Notes: generated by a model not told the origin, from the sequence alone. Shown: positions 11,557 to 24,493, numbered from the stretch's first letter. The stretch: DNA of 64,000 nt from Diplosphaera chodatii (GCA_032358165.1 JAALGY010000012.1:1550001-1614000), one strand, 5' to 3'. Made by a program: numbers and translations.

Positions 11557-13128
11557 TCATCTGTAAATCCGCAGCTTTGGCATCTGCATGATGGCAATCT
11601 TCACGGGCCTTCGGATGTAGCCGGTGGCTTGCAGCTTGCGGCTGAGGCGGCGTGCAGGTGCTGCAAAGGGAACAAAGTACTGCCTCAGCACCACTATTGC
11701 ATGATCCTGTGCGATGGACATGGATGTAACAGACAGACGAAAGCACGACTGCACTAAGCAGTGTGAGCCGCACCTAGAGGGCCGATGGTTACAGCTGCGC
11801 CACCATCCGCAAACCAGTCAGTGATGATCTCCACTCCCAGGGTTACCCCGGTCGGGTTGGCCACAAACTCCGCCAGTTCAGGGTGGCCATCCTTGTCCTT
11901 CACAGCCAGGACTCCTGGTGTGACGGCGTTCACATTGAGCGTCAAGACGTCCCTGTCTCCGGTTTTGCCCACGGCAAAGGGTGACTGCAGGGCACATGAC
12001 CACGTTGTCAGGCAAGAGAGCGGACCGGCACTCTGACCATCGGGGCTGGGATGGCCGGAGATGGGTAGGTGTTGCATTCTGCAGGCATGCTGTACACACG
12101 CCTTGCAACACCAGCAGCAAATGTGTCTGACGTGTCGAAGGGTTGTCAATAGTAGGCAGGTAGACCAGTCGCACACCCGCACCTTGCACTCGGCAACGAT
12201 GGAGCAGTAGTCGGTGAGCAGCTCGAGTGCGCCTTGCAGCTTGGATGAGAGGCTTGTGCCGCACAGTGAGCTGACAGCACACTGCAGCACAAAAGGATCA
12301 CTCGAGTTCACCATAGAACGTCAGGGCACGGAAAGATATGTCAGGCATGCCTAAACACGCATGTGTGACGTGCGCATAAGCAGGTGTTGATCACAGATGG
12401 TACCTTGCTGGGAGCAGGCGACACACACACTGGCACCCCGCCAGAGAGCGTTTTGCATGTCGTGCTGTTCGTGCCTGCGCAATGTAGCACACATTGGGGA
12501 ACAATCACCATTCAAGTGTCAGGCGGGACGCCAGCCGCTGTGTGCCAGCGCATGTCAGGACCGGGCATCGCACTGCGCTCACCGTCCACATTGATGACGG
12601 TGCCGCTGCCGCTGGCAATCGTGGTGCAGGTGTCTCCAGGAGCCGCGACGACGACATCGTTGCAGAAAGCGATGGTGTTGCCGGTGCAAACCGCGCTCCC
12701 AGGGAAAAGTCCAGCGTCGCACAGCACCAGCGGGTTCAGCACCTTGAAAAGGTCCACGGTGATGCCGGTGCGGGCCCTGCAAGCATAGCAGACGCATGTC
12801 GAAAGGCTGGTATACGGAACGGGAGGAAGGCAGAGCAAGTTGTCAGGCCACGACTGTTGGAGAGGGCAACAGTGTGGATGGCATAGACATGCAGTCATCA
12901 GGTCCGAGCCGCTTGCACGACGCCATGAAGGGCGAGCATGATAACAGGTAGCAAGCAACGCGAAGAGTACGCTCACGCCATGGTCGCGCAGGTGTCGCCG
13001 CTCTGGACCTGCTCCACACGGCCGCAGGGGTCTGGCAGTGCTGGGAACAGTGGCAGCGGTGGCAGGGTGGCCTCTGCCGCTGCGCCAGTCAGGGCCAGTG
13101 CCACCAGGGCCAGCGCCACAGCAGCCAT
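11557..13128 (-). CDS. Secreted two-LysM protein, family copy A
   Basis: Six exons in gene order: 13128-12977, 12776-12583, 12474-12404, 12281-12183, 11984-11774, 11660-11557, coding 276 aa. A signal peptide (MAAVALALVALALTGAAAEA) leads into LysM 1 (VQSGDTCATMA ... LNPLVLC) and LysM 2 (APGDTCTTIASG ... GVPVCVSP). A Cys-rich segment follows (SSLCGTSL ... DYCSIVAECK), then the family's beta-rich exon (TPGVLAVKDKDGHPELAEF) and a basic tail containing RRLSRKL. LysM modules bind N-acetylglucosamine polymers, so a role outside the cell in chitin, peptidoglycan or wall-glycan binding is likely. It is the most diverged copy and the only one whose LysM 2 exon is split: 194 + 71 bp equals the single 265-bp exon of copies B and C. 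Confidence 0.9.
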
Positions 13129-15564
13129 GTCAGACACTGCCTGCAGACGAGACAATCCGTGAACCTTTTGGCGTGGGTGAGTCAGCGGCGTTGCAGATTG
13201 GCCAGCGCACTGCCTCTGCAACGGACATTGATATTAGTTCCACATCGTAGCACACAACAGCTCTTGTTCCTGCCTGGCTGCTTCGCGGACAAGAAAGCAC
13301 ATGGAGGACAGGCTAGCAGCGCCGGCGCGTCTCAGCCAGATAGGCCGCACAGTTCATGTAGCTGCCGCGCGGCTTTGCAGCCGTCACACTTGCGCGATGG
13401 CAGCACGATTCGGACACAATCATGTCACAAATCCACACGATCGGTTGTGCGGGCAATAGGTATAGCGCAGGGTGGGTGTACCTGTTGTTATGCCGACGGC
13501 GGTGATCGCCTCGCTGCACGACACGAACTGAGAAAGGAGCGATACAATAACTGAGGCAACGTGCAAGACGGTGGTTCAAGTGGGGACGTAGCGTGAAGTG
13601 CCAGTTGAAGTGCCGCTTTCACGCGCAGTAACTTCAGCGGTTTTGCACGTGGACCTAACGGCTCATAACGGCTACACACCCCTATTCGATTCGGCAAGGG
13701 GTTGTACTTCAGGTTTCAACCACATGTGACTCGGCAATCTGGAAATTGAAGGTAGTCCGAATCCTCACGCGTCATGAGTCAACATAGACCTGTTCGGTGT
13801 TGTACTACGCTCTGAGTCACCAGACACCTGGCGCGACCGCTATCGAGCTATGCAGAACAGAACACGCAGCCCAGGCCTCCTTTAAACTCCACTTCCAGAG
13901 CAGCACAAGACGTCACCCTCGCCACGCGCTGGCTGGAAGAATCCGTCAAGTAGCCCAGGCAGATCGCGGGTTCGAGCAACATGTGCAGGCATGACGCGCA
14001 TGACGTGTCGTCAAGGCCGTTTCACAGGTGCGGTTGCAGCGCTTGTTGCAAGGCAGAACCCAAGAGACCCTTTGTAACAGCTTATGGACGATTGCATCAT
14101 GCTCAACATTGTCAGCCGATGAGAAGGCGCAACGTGGATGTGCTTGCATAGCGCTCGATTGTGCGGCGAGATCGTCGTAAGTGGCCAGGCTGCCCTGAGC
14201 TGTTGAGCTGACCGGAGCAGCACATGCTTACGTAAGGAGTCCCTGTTGAAATGTCATGTTGCAGACGGCAGCTTGTCACCAACCGGGCTCATTGCGATGA
14301 ACGGGTGGTCTCAAGTCGACTCCTATCGCCCCGAGCACACAGTCATTATCAGACTCGCTGAACCCCGCCTTTTCCTGAGTGTAAATGGGAGTGTATGTGT
14401 AGACCCCAGGCAAGGGAGTGGTCCTGAGTCGCTGAGTGTCTCACCCACTTCCCTTCGATCGATGTCACAGATGTATGCCTTTGTTGCCTGATATGACCCT
14501 TGGACTGGCCGCCAACTCTAGGGCTGCAAGTGAGCCAGGCTCCCCCAACATGCAGAGCGCAGATGCAACACCGCCCATGTGTTGGGTCTGCCCAAGCGCC
14601 AGACACCCCGCTGAGTCAGGCGGACGCTTGCAACATGCTGCTCAGATCACGGAAGCTTGTTTGACCATCGGATAGCAGACAGCAGCAGCATCTCATGAAT
14701 ACAACAGGCGGCGGGCTCACCTGCTAATGCCTCTCTGGTTGCGCGCGCCTGGCATCACATGCATGTGGCTTGACAACCAGCTCCTGGCGCAGAGGCTGCA
14801 AGTTTGACTGAAACACATCAAGGCATGCTTCATAGATGCCCTGCTCTGGTCTGACACCGCTGCCCATGCACGCTGCCACCAACCCTGAAGTGCTTCCAAC
14901 CTATCTGACTGAACGGAGTGCGCACAGCCTCCGCAGCCGGCACCTGTTGAACCCAGAATCAATGACTTGCCGGCTGCTCCCGTCGATCATGTTAGAGCAG
15001 GCAGCAGGCGCCATTCAGCGGCGTTGTTTGGCTGATCCAGCCTTGCAACGACAAGTGGCGGCCTCCTAGCAGCAGCAAGCGGAGGATCAGCAGGCCTCGG
15101 GCTCCCTGTCAGGCTGTTGTACTAGTGCGAATGCGTTTCTGCGCGCAGTCGTCCCGTGCTGCACCGTTGTCCACCTGCACCGACTATCACGCGTCACCGC
15201 GGCGATGTGAGTTTGCTGCGAAGATGCGACGCAGGGAGCTGGCAGTGTTTGCAGAAGGGATAGACCGTAGCGCTGCGTACAACAATACCAGCCGTTGACA
15301 GCCACCGTAACACTTGTCCACGGGTGCCCGTTCCGTGATATTGCAGGGGGAATGGTAATGGTGCAACTCACCCCAAAGAGCACAAGGGGTCTCTGCATGG
15401 CAACCCAGCGACAAGCTCAAGCTGGTTTGTGATCGTGTTCATGGTGTTCTGCCGTGACAAACTGTCCTCCGACGCAATGCCGCTGTCGTGCTCCTCGGGC
15501 GAAGCACCTCTGCTGTGAGGCGAAGTACTAGTGCTGGCCGACCAGCTGGTGCGGCCACACGGCG
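13129..15564. other. Long intergenic region between LysM A and the receptor kinase
   Basis: About 2.4 kb with no supportable exon on either strand. It should hold the promoters of LysM A (-) and of the receptor kinase (+). Paired motifs ATAACGG and CTAACGG occur near 13650-13675. No RNA gene or mobile element was recognised. Confidence 0.45.
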
Positions 15565-18500
15565 ATGGCCAGGTGGCGTGCCAGCCGGGCAGCGTGTCTA
15601 TGTGTGCTGGCGACCCTGGCAGCGCTGCTGCCCAGCGTCGCAGCCCAGTCCACATGCAGGGTTCAGCTCGTTGGCACCGGGGCACGCCTCACTGGGTCCA
15701 CCGCCACGGCCAGTGCGGTGGAGTCAGGCTCCGTCCGCTGCACAGGCTCTGCTGTGGCAATTACTGGGCCGATTGCCCTGCGGGGCGTGGTGACGTTTGC
15801 AGGTGAGGTCGAAAGCCCGAGTGATGTCTCAGCTGGCCAGCCAGTTGCCGTCCTTGTTGGCTCCAAAACGCACTTGCTGCGCCTGCTCACCTCACCGTAT
15901 GTCCTCCACGGCACTGCGCAGGAGCCACGTTCACCGCAGATCCGTCAGCAGCAGGCCTGTTGACCTTCAGCGGCGGTGGCCAGGTGCGCCAACAGCACAT
16001 GAATTTGCCATGTGTAAGTGAGCCAATTGACGCGCCGGCTTCGACTCATGCTTTGGCCGCGCTGCACCGCAGCTGACGCTGGACCAGACAACCGTGACTG
16101 ACCTCGAGATTGGCGCACTGTCCGCGGTGGCTGTGGTCAACGCAACTCTGAACGTCACACGATCCACATTCACTGGTAGGACGTGCGCCCGCAGCACTTG
16201 CATGCAGGCTGCAGCTGGCATGTTTTCGCTGCCAATCTATCCGACTTCCGCCCTGCATATTTGCAGGCAACACCATCGGCGATGGCGCCTCAGTGCTGCT
16301 GGTCAATAGCAGCGACACAACCGTCAGCGGCTCCACCTTCAGCCGCAACACCGTGACGCAGTTTGGCGGGGCCATCTCTGTCGGCGCGGGGAGCCTGGTG
16401 GTGCAGGACTCCACGTGAGCAATGCGCTGCGGACGGGCGTGTCAGCGTTGTGTCCAGTGCTGCTGAAGCCCCCAGGCCTGACATTGGCTGCCCATCTGGC
16501 ATTTGCAGGTTCACCAGCAATTCTGCTGGCGGAACTGGCGGAGCCATTGACTTCAAGAGCGTTGCGGGCTCCACGGCCACATTTCAGAACGTCACCTTCA
16601 CCAGCAATGTTGCCAGTGCGTGAGGCGCTTTGCTGTGCTGCTGACCCAGCACCGTGTCCGAGCTTGGGACCCACAAGGTGTGAGCATGATGGAGTCCACA
16701 CCTTTTGTCCTGAATCCTTTCTGCAGCGTGTCGGGGGGGCAGCCTCAGCCTCTCGGGTGTGGACACGCTGTCTGTTGCGGGCTGCACCTTCACCAACAGC
16801 TCGGTGCAAGAGTGGGCCAACAGCCCTGATGCTGGCGGAGTTTGTCTCAACTCACTACGGCTTGGGTACACTGCTGGCAACGCCATCTTTGCAGACAGAT
16901 ACACCCTCACCAACTTCAGCGACTCCAGGTGTTTACCGCCAACGCCACGTGTCCCTCTGTATGTCACAGGCGCTTGTGGTCTGTGGGACGCACATTGCAC
17001 CCGAACTGATGCTGCCTTGTCCGTTTGTCATTCGCAGCTTTGACCAGACCACTGGCAATGGCGATGGTGCCATCTTCCTGAATGTGGGCGCCACGGCCCG
17101 CGTGCGGAACACCAACATCACGAACACCATGCTGACGAATGGCGCCACAGGGGCCATGATTTTCTCTACCACGACAACAGCCCTCGTGGACCGCTGCAAC
17201 ATCGTCAACAACACTGGTGCGCAAGGAGGCTGGCAGCGCACGTGGCTTGTTGCACAAAGCCTGTGGTGGTGCCCTCGGCGTATGCCTGGCGGAAAGCAGA
17301 GGTTCCAACAGCCACGTCCTCCTGCTGCAGCGCCCAGCACTGGAGGGTTCCTCTTCCAGCAGTGCAGCGCCGTGAACGTCACCAACAGCGTCTTCCGAGG
17401 CAACCAAGGCGAGCAACTGTCACCAGTCTGCTGGAATCGTTGCAAGAACGGGCATGCGCTCCTGAATGTCAGCGCGGACGTTTGCTTCCTCATCGTTGCA
17501 GGTCTGCCCAACCGCAATGATAACGGCTTTGGTGGAGGCATGGTCGTCTCCTCAGGCTGCACCGATGGCTGTCTGATCGATGGCAACACATTCACCTCAA
17601 ACACGGTCACGAAAGGCGACGGCGGCGGCTTCTATGCAGCAGCGCCAGCCACGATGGTCGTTACCAACAACAATTTCAGCCGGAACGTTGCAGGTGCGGC
17701 ATCCGGCGTCCTCTTGACAGCACAAGATTGTGCATGCGCAGCACCCACCGCTTTCACATTTGCATTGGTCGGTACTCAGGCAACACTGGCGGGGGAATGG
17801 CCATTGCTGGGGCAGGACAAGGTGTCACCAAGAATTCGCTCGTGGTCCGGAGCAATACCTTTACCAACAACACGGTGTGGCAGCTGGGATAGTATAATCC
17901 CTGATATACTCTCTCCGGCATTCATGCCTCACATGCTGATGCGTGTGCTGGAATGATGGTCAGCCGTCCTTTTGCTGTAACAGGTGGGTGGCTCAGTGGG
18001 GGCTGGAGGCGGCTTTGCGCTGAACTTGATGCCATCAATGCAATTATCAGACTGCACTTTTGAGAGCAACATAGCAGCTCAGAACGGGGCTGGCATGGCT
18101 GTGTTTGGCAGTGCTACGAGCTCCTTCACCGCCACGAATGTCACGTACGCTCACTGGAACTTGTCGCAGCTTAATGCTATGTTGTGCACCTACATGTGCT
18201 TTGGGCGCTGCTCCTGATGTGCCTGAGTGGAGCTGTGCGCTTGCTGCAGGTACACGGGCAATACTGTGCAATCCCAAAATGGTGGTGGAGGGAATGGTGG
18301 AGGCTTGTTTGTGACGGGCGGCACTGCTAATGCCTCCCAGCTCACACTGAGCGGCAACAGGGCGTCCGCTGGTGCAGGAGTCTTCTTTGTGAGCACGGGG
18401 ACCCTGAGCTGTGCTACAGGCTCTTGAACGCTGTCAGTCGGCTGGTCAATTACAGAGCCCAGTCTGAAAAATTAGCTGATGCAGGACAGCTTGCGCCTGC

Positions 18501-21500
18501 GCGCCCTTCACATCATCTGCACCATGATTGCAGGCAAACGTGGCCAGCGGCGGTGTCAGCAGTAGTGCCTTCACCAACCATATCGCGTCACTGAACGGCG
18601 GTAGCTTATATTGCGAAGGGACGAGGACCTTGACCCTGTCTGGCCTCAGCTTTGTCAACAGCACAGTCACGCAGGGTGAGCGGTGTCCTGCCGTGTGTGT
18701 AACACGTGTTGGCTTTTATGGACGCAGGGAACCAAAACCCTGTACTACCTGTCCGAGGACTGCATCCTGGCTGCAGGCTCTGGTGGGGCTGTCCTGCTTG
18801 ACTCCGTTGTCAATGGGACGGTCTCAAACTGCACCTTCACGAGGAGCTCTGCCGAAACCGTGAAGGGCTCAGGTCTCCGCGCCTGGTCATGTCCTGCCCC
18901 GTGCCCTGCCCTGGCAAAAACACCAGCTGCTGCCTGGCACGCCCGACCACAAGGTGTTGATCGTCATGTGTGTTTCGCAGGGGGCTTTGGCGGTGCACTG
19001 TTCGCCACCAGTGCAGGGTCGACTGGCAGCCTTGTCATCGACCGTTGTCAGTTCACGGAGAGCAGCGCCGACGATGATGCTGGCGCTGTGTTTGTCCAGG
19101 GGTGGGCTCTTTGATGCTCAACCGCGCGGCTGTCATTCGTCAGGCCTTATCGCTGTGCCGTTCAGCATCTGTCCATCTTGGCCTCTCGCTCAACCAGAGT
19201 TTCATTGCAGGCTTGACACGCTGACGGTGTCCAACTCCAACTTCACCTCAAACACGGCAGCTGGCGACGGTGGTGGACTGTTCATGACGGATAACCAGCA
19301 GCAGACTGTCATTGGCTCGACCTTCAGCTCCAATACTGCACAGAGTGAGTGCAGCGCTGTCATGTGAAGGTCACATACTGCATTCTATTGTAACATCAGG
19401 TCTGACACAGAGGATGTCAATCTCACAGATGGCGGCGGCATTGCTGGCAACAATGCCACCATCGCCCTGGCATTGTCTGCGGCCACTCTGCGCAGCAACA
19501 GGGCAGTCTCGGGCGGTGGTTTGTTCCTGAACCAGATGCCCAATGGCACGGTCCTTAATGTGACTGGTTCGACCATCACGGTGAGTTTGAGCTCCTCATG
19601 ACGAGAGGCGCACATTCGTGGTGTGCATCACTATCAGCCTGCAACGGCCGATCACGACGGAACGGGGTGCTGTATGGCTGCAGAACAACACTGCGTCCGA
19701 CTTTGGCGGCGGCATTGCCTTCGTTCAGAGTCCTGGGGTTACACTCAACCTCGCATCGTCCACTGTGTCAAACAACAAGGTCGTTCCTCCCACCTGTTGT
19801 GGGGAGCGCAAACCTACACTGCATCTAGCACACGCCTGCCAACATGAGTGGCCTGATCCCGGTGCCACACACTTCACAGGCTGATGCTGGTGGCGGGTTG
19901 TACGGCGACAATGGTGTTGTGTTTGCCAGCACCGGGTTGCGGCAGACTGGCAACACTGCAACTGATGCTGTCACCGCCAGCCTTGGCTGTGGCAGCTGCA
20001 GCTCTGGGGCTGATGGTGCCGCAGCCGCAAGTGTCAGCAATGCAGAACCATTTTCGACATCGCCCAACACTGTGGTTCCAGGTGTGCTGACTGTGTCGTT
20101 GTCATGTGCAGCGCTGACAATGTGCATAGGCTTCAAAGCCATATGTGCTGTGGTGGTCGTGCACACTGCAGCTGATGGCGATGCACCTGGCTCTGCGTCT
20201 ACAGGGGAGCCAAGTGGTGGTGGTGGCGGAGGCATCTCTGGCGGGGCAATTGCCGGCATTGTGATTGGGGTGCTTGCCGGCATTATCCTGCTGGCCATTG
20301 CCGTGTGGTTCTGCCTGCGGCGGAGGCGCGCCAGGAGGGGTGACATGGAGATGGCGAAACACTATCACGAGTCGCCAGTTTCGGCAGCTGCATCGCGCAA
20401 AAACGGTGTGTACCCCTTTGGCTAATGGGCGATGTCTGCTGCATCGAATGCGGGGCTTGCACGCGATCCGATGGGGTTTGTCTTCGCGGCTGAGCCCACT
20501 GTGACCCATGTTCTGTACTGTAGTGGCGTCCGTATTTGCGGCGGAGGGGAACGGCAGCTTCTGGAGCCAGCCCCGCAGCCACATGAACGGCGCATATTCT
20601 GACAAGGGGAGCCTTGCACTGGCCGGCTTTGACACAGGTGCAGGCCCGAGCAGACAGGCAGCCCCTGCAAGATCCTGCTGCGTGCTGCCAGGGCTACCTG
20701 ATCACATGTCTGGTGCCACATGACGAACATTTGGTCCAATCTGCGCACCATCTCCAACTGTGTCTGTCTGCTTGTTGGCCATCAATTGCCTGCACATGTT
20801 GCTGAGGGTCGCCTGTCAATTTCACAGACAAGACGGCGAGGACTGCTGACACATATGCTAGCAACAGCAGCGCGCCGCTCATAAATCTGCACTCTGGTGC
20901 GCCGCAGACCGCGCTGTGCTGTAACGCTCCGCTGCTGAGATGCTGGTGTTGCCCTCGCCCTTGCATGGAAGGTTGACGGCCCTGATCATCTGCTACAGCC
21001 TGCAATGTATCAGAGGCTGCTGTTCGTGACCCTGATGCAGGCTCCGTGACAAGCCACGGCACGAACCGGACAGACGTGACGTTTCCGGACGTGCCGTGGA
21101 GCGAGTGGCACATTGATGCGCGTGACATCCAGGTGGCGCGCCGGGATGACGGCCGCGAGTGGAAGCTGGGCGGCGGCGCCTTCGGCGAGGTGGGCTACCC
21201 CTCTGCATACCAAGAACCATGCCTGGGTGCTGCGAGGCGCAGAGCGAAGGGCGGCACTTACCAGTGTATCTGTCTGGGAGGTTCCCGTGCCATTTGGCTG
21301 GTGCAAAGCATGATGGACGGAATGCCATTCAGAACGCTGGTCTGCAGCGTATGCTGAAAGCGCGGTCACATCTGCCAACGCGCCCAAGTGCGATGTTCGC
21401 ATGTGTGGCTGCAAACGAGTCTGACATGGGCTCTAGAGCAGCGCTGCTAGCAGTGCTATACACATCAACGTGCTGCGGACGCAGAGTTGTCAGACTCCCG

Positions 21501-22404
21501 TCTGACAAGCTGTCCGCCTGGCCTTTACGAGGACATTTGCATGTGTACAGCAAGGACGCTCAACAAATCGAATCAAGGCGCTGCTAGGACCAGGATCCAC
21601 TCCGAGTCAGCTGTGAACGCCACCACAGGGCACACAATATGCGCTGCAGCTGTGCTGAGTGAGCGTCTCGCTGTGCTGCAGGTGTACAAGGCGATGCTCA
21701 AGGGCGTCAACCCTGTGGCGGTGAAGGTGCTGCGGGACCAGAGCTACACCTCCCGCGACGAGTTCGGCAGGGAGGTCGCGCTGCTCAAGGCGCTGCACAA
21801 CAGCAACATCGTGCAGTTCCAGGGCGCATGTGTGGAGGAAGACAAGATGCTGCTCATAACGGAGTTCATGGACGGTGGCGATCTGTTCAAGGCCATCGCA
21901 CGGAAGCAGGTCAACTGGAAGCTCAGGGGCCGCAGCATCTGCATCGATGTGCTGCGGGGGCTGCACTTCCTGCACTCCAAGCGCATCGTGCACATGGACC
22001 TGAAGAGCCCCAACATCCTGCTCACGCGCCACGGCATCGCCAAGCTGGCCGACGTGGGCCTTGCCAAGGTCATCCGGGACCGCAACTACATCACGCAGGT
22101 CTCCGTCATAGGCACGTTTGCATGGGCGGCACCGGAGGTGCTGACGAACGAGAAGTGCACAGAGAAGGCGGACATCTTCAGCTTCGGCATCGTGCTGTGG
22201 GAGATCGTCACCGGCGAGCAGCCTGTGCGAGGCGGGCGGCGAGACGCCAGGGTTCCCGAAGAGTGCAGCCAGGAGGTATCAGACATCATCGACGCGTGTT
22301 TGCAGACGGATCCAGACAAGCGTCCGACAGCCAGTGAAGTGCTGGAGCTACTGCAAAACATGTCAGACTCTGGCGATGCTGATCCCGATGCACTGCTGCC
22401 CTAG
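15565..22404 (+). CDS. Receptor-like kinase: signal peptide, Pmp-like beta-helix ectodomain, TM helix, TKL-type kinase
   Basis: Twenty-three exons: 15565-15802, 15922-15983, 16073-16175, 16267-16414, 16509-16615, 16727-16928, 17038-17216, 17331-17408, 17502-17693, 17780-17874, 17984-18144, 18250-18388, 18534-18675, 18777-18872, 18981-19101, 19211-19344, 19429-19580, 19684-19779, 19880-20081, 20172-20405, 20524-20637, 21041-21189, 21682-22404; 1288 aa. Residues 1-28 are a signal peptide. Residues 30-880 are short parallel beta-helix repeats with FxxN motifs (STFSRN, NTFTSN, CTFESN) and GGAI/GGGL motifs, plus many N-glycosylation sites. A membrane helix lies at about 908-931 (IAGIVIGVLAGIILLAIAVW), followed by RRRR. 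The kinase domain starts near 1017: GGGAFGEV at 1042-1049, Lys1063, Glu1079, catalytic HMD at 1152-1154, Asn1159, DVG at 1172-1174 and an APE motif. It probably signals extracellular recognition inward; the ligand is unknown. Intron 8 uses a GC donor (17409). Confidence 0.9.
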
Positions 22405-22973
22405 TTGGCTGCATGGTGCCGCTCATCAGGGCTAGTTTATGTAACGTTGCTTGCTTTCTGCAAACTGAAGTCTGGCAACAGGGTGCGCACTCTCGAACAG
22501 GGTTGTTTGATGCATGCAGTAGTGCGCACGCGAGTCTTGTATACCGTAGCCGCAATGTTTTCGGTTTGTTACGCAATAGGTGCTTGAGCAGTTTTGAGCA
22601 TGGCTGTGAGCACTTCAGCTTTTACCGTCTTACAACAGAAACAATTGCATGCCCAGAGGTGATGCAAATCCCATATCCCAAGAAACGACAACAGCATACA
22701 ATGCGGTGTGCCAAGCTGAGCTGCAACAGTGCAAAACGTTGGTATGAGGAGCTGCGCTACAGACCTGCTCCACTCATGGACACTGGACTCCAGCAGTGCT
22801 ATCAAAACAATGTGTACCCAATGTGATTGACACCAGCAGTGACAGACCCCGATGTAAAAATATAATCTGGAATTGTCTGACGCAGCAAGCCAGAGACGTC
22901 ATGTTGAATCTCAGGCCGAGGCCCCTGCATCAGCTCTAGCTATACTTAACAGCCCAGTACCCCCGAGCTACGG
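22405..22973. other. Convergent 3' region, receptor kinase / LysM B
   Basis: This 569 bp links the kinase stop to the LysM B stop. The same arrangement recurs at 28.36-28.99 kb. A TGTAA motif, a common green-algal polyadenylation signal, sits 36 nt past the kinase stop at 22440-22444. No gene was seen. Confidence 0.4.
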
Positions 22974-24493
22974 TCAGTACCGGCGTGGGTGGTAGAAACC
23001 TGTTGATCCGCTGTAAACGTAAGCAAGGAGCTTCCGCTTGGTGCTGCCTGTCAAGGGGAGGAAACAGCATGGACTTAGGAGCTGTCAACCAAGAGGCACC
23101 CAGTTGAGCGTAGCAGGATGCTGCATGCACCAGCCTGCTGGCAACCAGCGACAGGCCTGCAGACCCAGGCATGTGCAGCGGACATGGCTCGGCAGCGGTG
23201 CTAGTAAAAGCAAGGCAGCCTGCTTATATGAGCGTGATTCACACCTAGGTTGGTGGCGAAGGTGACAGCATGCTCGCCATCACCGTGCGCGTTGGGAACA
23301 AATGCCATCTGCAGCTGGGCAGGGCCAGCAGTGCGCTTTGCCACGAAGTTGAGCAGCTCAGGGTGACCGTCATTGTCAGAGACCGCTGACACTGCCGGCG
23401 TGACGTCATTGACCGTCGCCATGAATGCCGGCACGCCATCGATGGTGGTCGCAGTAAAGCTCGCCTGCAACACCGGAAGATGGTCCACATTACATTAGGG
23501 CCAGACCCATCACCACTAGCGCAGCACACACCATTTGGACCACGCTCCAGTTGAATGCAAGCAACGGTGCATGCAGTGATGCCCCTCGCAAGCTCAACGC
23601 GTTGTGCAGCTCCCACCTTGCACTCCGACAGCACGGTGCACCAGTCGGGCATAATGTCCAGCAGCGCCCGCATGCCGTCCGACAGCTTCACGTTGCACAG
23701 CGTGTCCACGTCGCACTGCAGCCAAATAATCATCGTTTACCCACAGCAATCTTCCGTGCAGGAAGCCGGGGGAATGACACAGCTCCACCTGTCAGCTCAG
23801 CACATTGGCGTGTCTTGTTAATCATCATGCGGCGGGTGTTTGAGCACCATTTTGAGACAGATGGCATTCGCACCGCATTGGGAGTGGGTTGCACGCAGAC
23901 TGGGGTGTTGACCGGGAGCGAGGCGTCGCAGCTGACGCCGCTGGCGACGGCCAGCACTGGGCCAACGGAATCTTGGATCTTGCCGCAGGTGTCGCCCTTG
24001 ACGGTGCGGTAGTAGTTGCTGCAGAACGACAGCTGATCGCCGACGCACATCAGGGAGCCGGGCGCGGGCGGCAGGACGCCGCACAGCGTCAGCGGGTTCA
24101 GCGCCTGGAACTTTGCCAGGCTCATGCCGCCGAAGGTCCTGCAACACAGCAGACGCGTGTGAGTCGGGAGTCGCCTCTAGGAATCAAATGCGGCGAGGCA
24201 CACCCGGCGAGACACGACGAGGCGCCTGTGCAATGAGAAGGCCAGTAGCAGTGGGCAGAGTATGGTTCAGGACTGTGTCAAACGGAAAGTGTGAGGTCTG
24301 CATGCATGGGGGACGGGATGACTCACGCTAGGCTCTGGCAGGTGTCGCCCGCACGCACTTGCAGCACGTAGCCGCAGTTTGCAGGCAGCACGCTGATTGC
24401 AAGCCCAGACTCCAGGAGGTCCGCAGATGCCGTGGCGCAGGCCGTTGCCAGCACCGCGAGGGCCAGAAGCGCAGGCGCCCGTGCGAATCTCAT
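22974..24493 (-). CDS. Secreted two-LysM protein, family copy B
   Basis: Five exons in gene order: 24493-24327, 24138-23874, 23715-23617, 23464-23245, 23047-22974, coding 274 aa. The signal peptide runs from MRFARAPALLALAVLATA. LysM 1 contains YVLQVRAGDTCQSLA and FQALNPLTLCGVLPPAPG; LysM 2 contains YYRTVKGDTCGKIQDSVG and VNTPVCVQP. The Cys-rich exon carries PDWCTVLSECK. The next exon (ASFTATTIDGVPAF ... NDGHPELLNFVAKR) has no recognised domain, and the last encodes the tail TKRKLLAYVYSG with terminal PRRY. Exon lengths and phases are the same as copy C. It lies tail to tail with the receptor kinase and belongs to the duplicated block shared with copy C. Confidence 0.92.

Noticed and set aside
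13960..13985. tRNA-like T-loop sequence GGTTCGAGC
   Set aside because: The flanking bases do not form a T-stem and no acceptor stem, D-loop or anticodon arm could be paired around it.
16415..17956. A 513-codon continuous plus-strand frame
   Set aside because: It reads through several introns of the receptor kinase. The repeat motifs alternate between frames at good donor and acceptor sites, so the spliced model is preferred.
18721..18776. Coding sequence GTKTLYYLSEDC before receptor-kinase exon 14
   Set aside because: It looks protein-like, but the upstream exon ends in a phase that does not fit it. The acceptor at 18776 restores phase and the GSGGAVLL repeat. Alternative splicing is possible.
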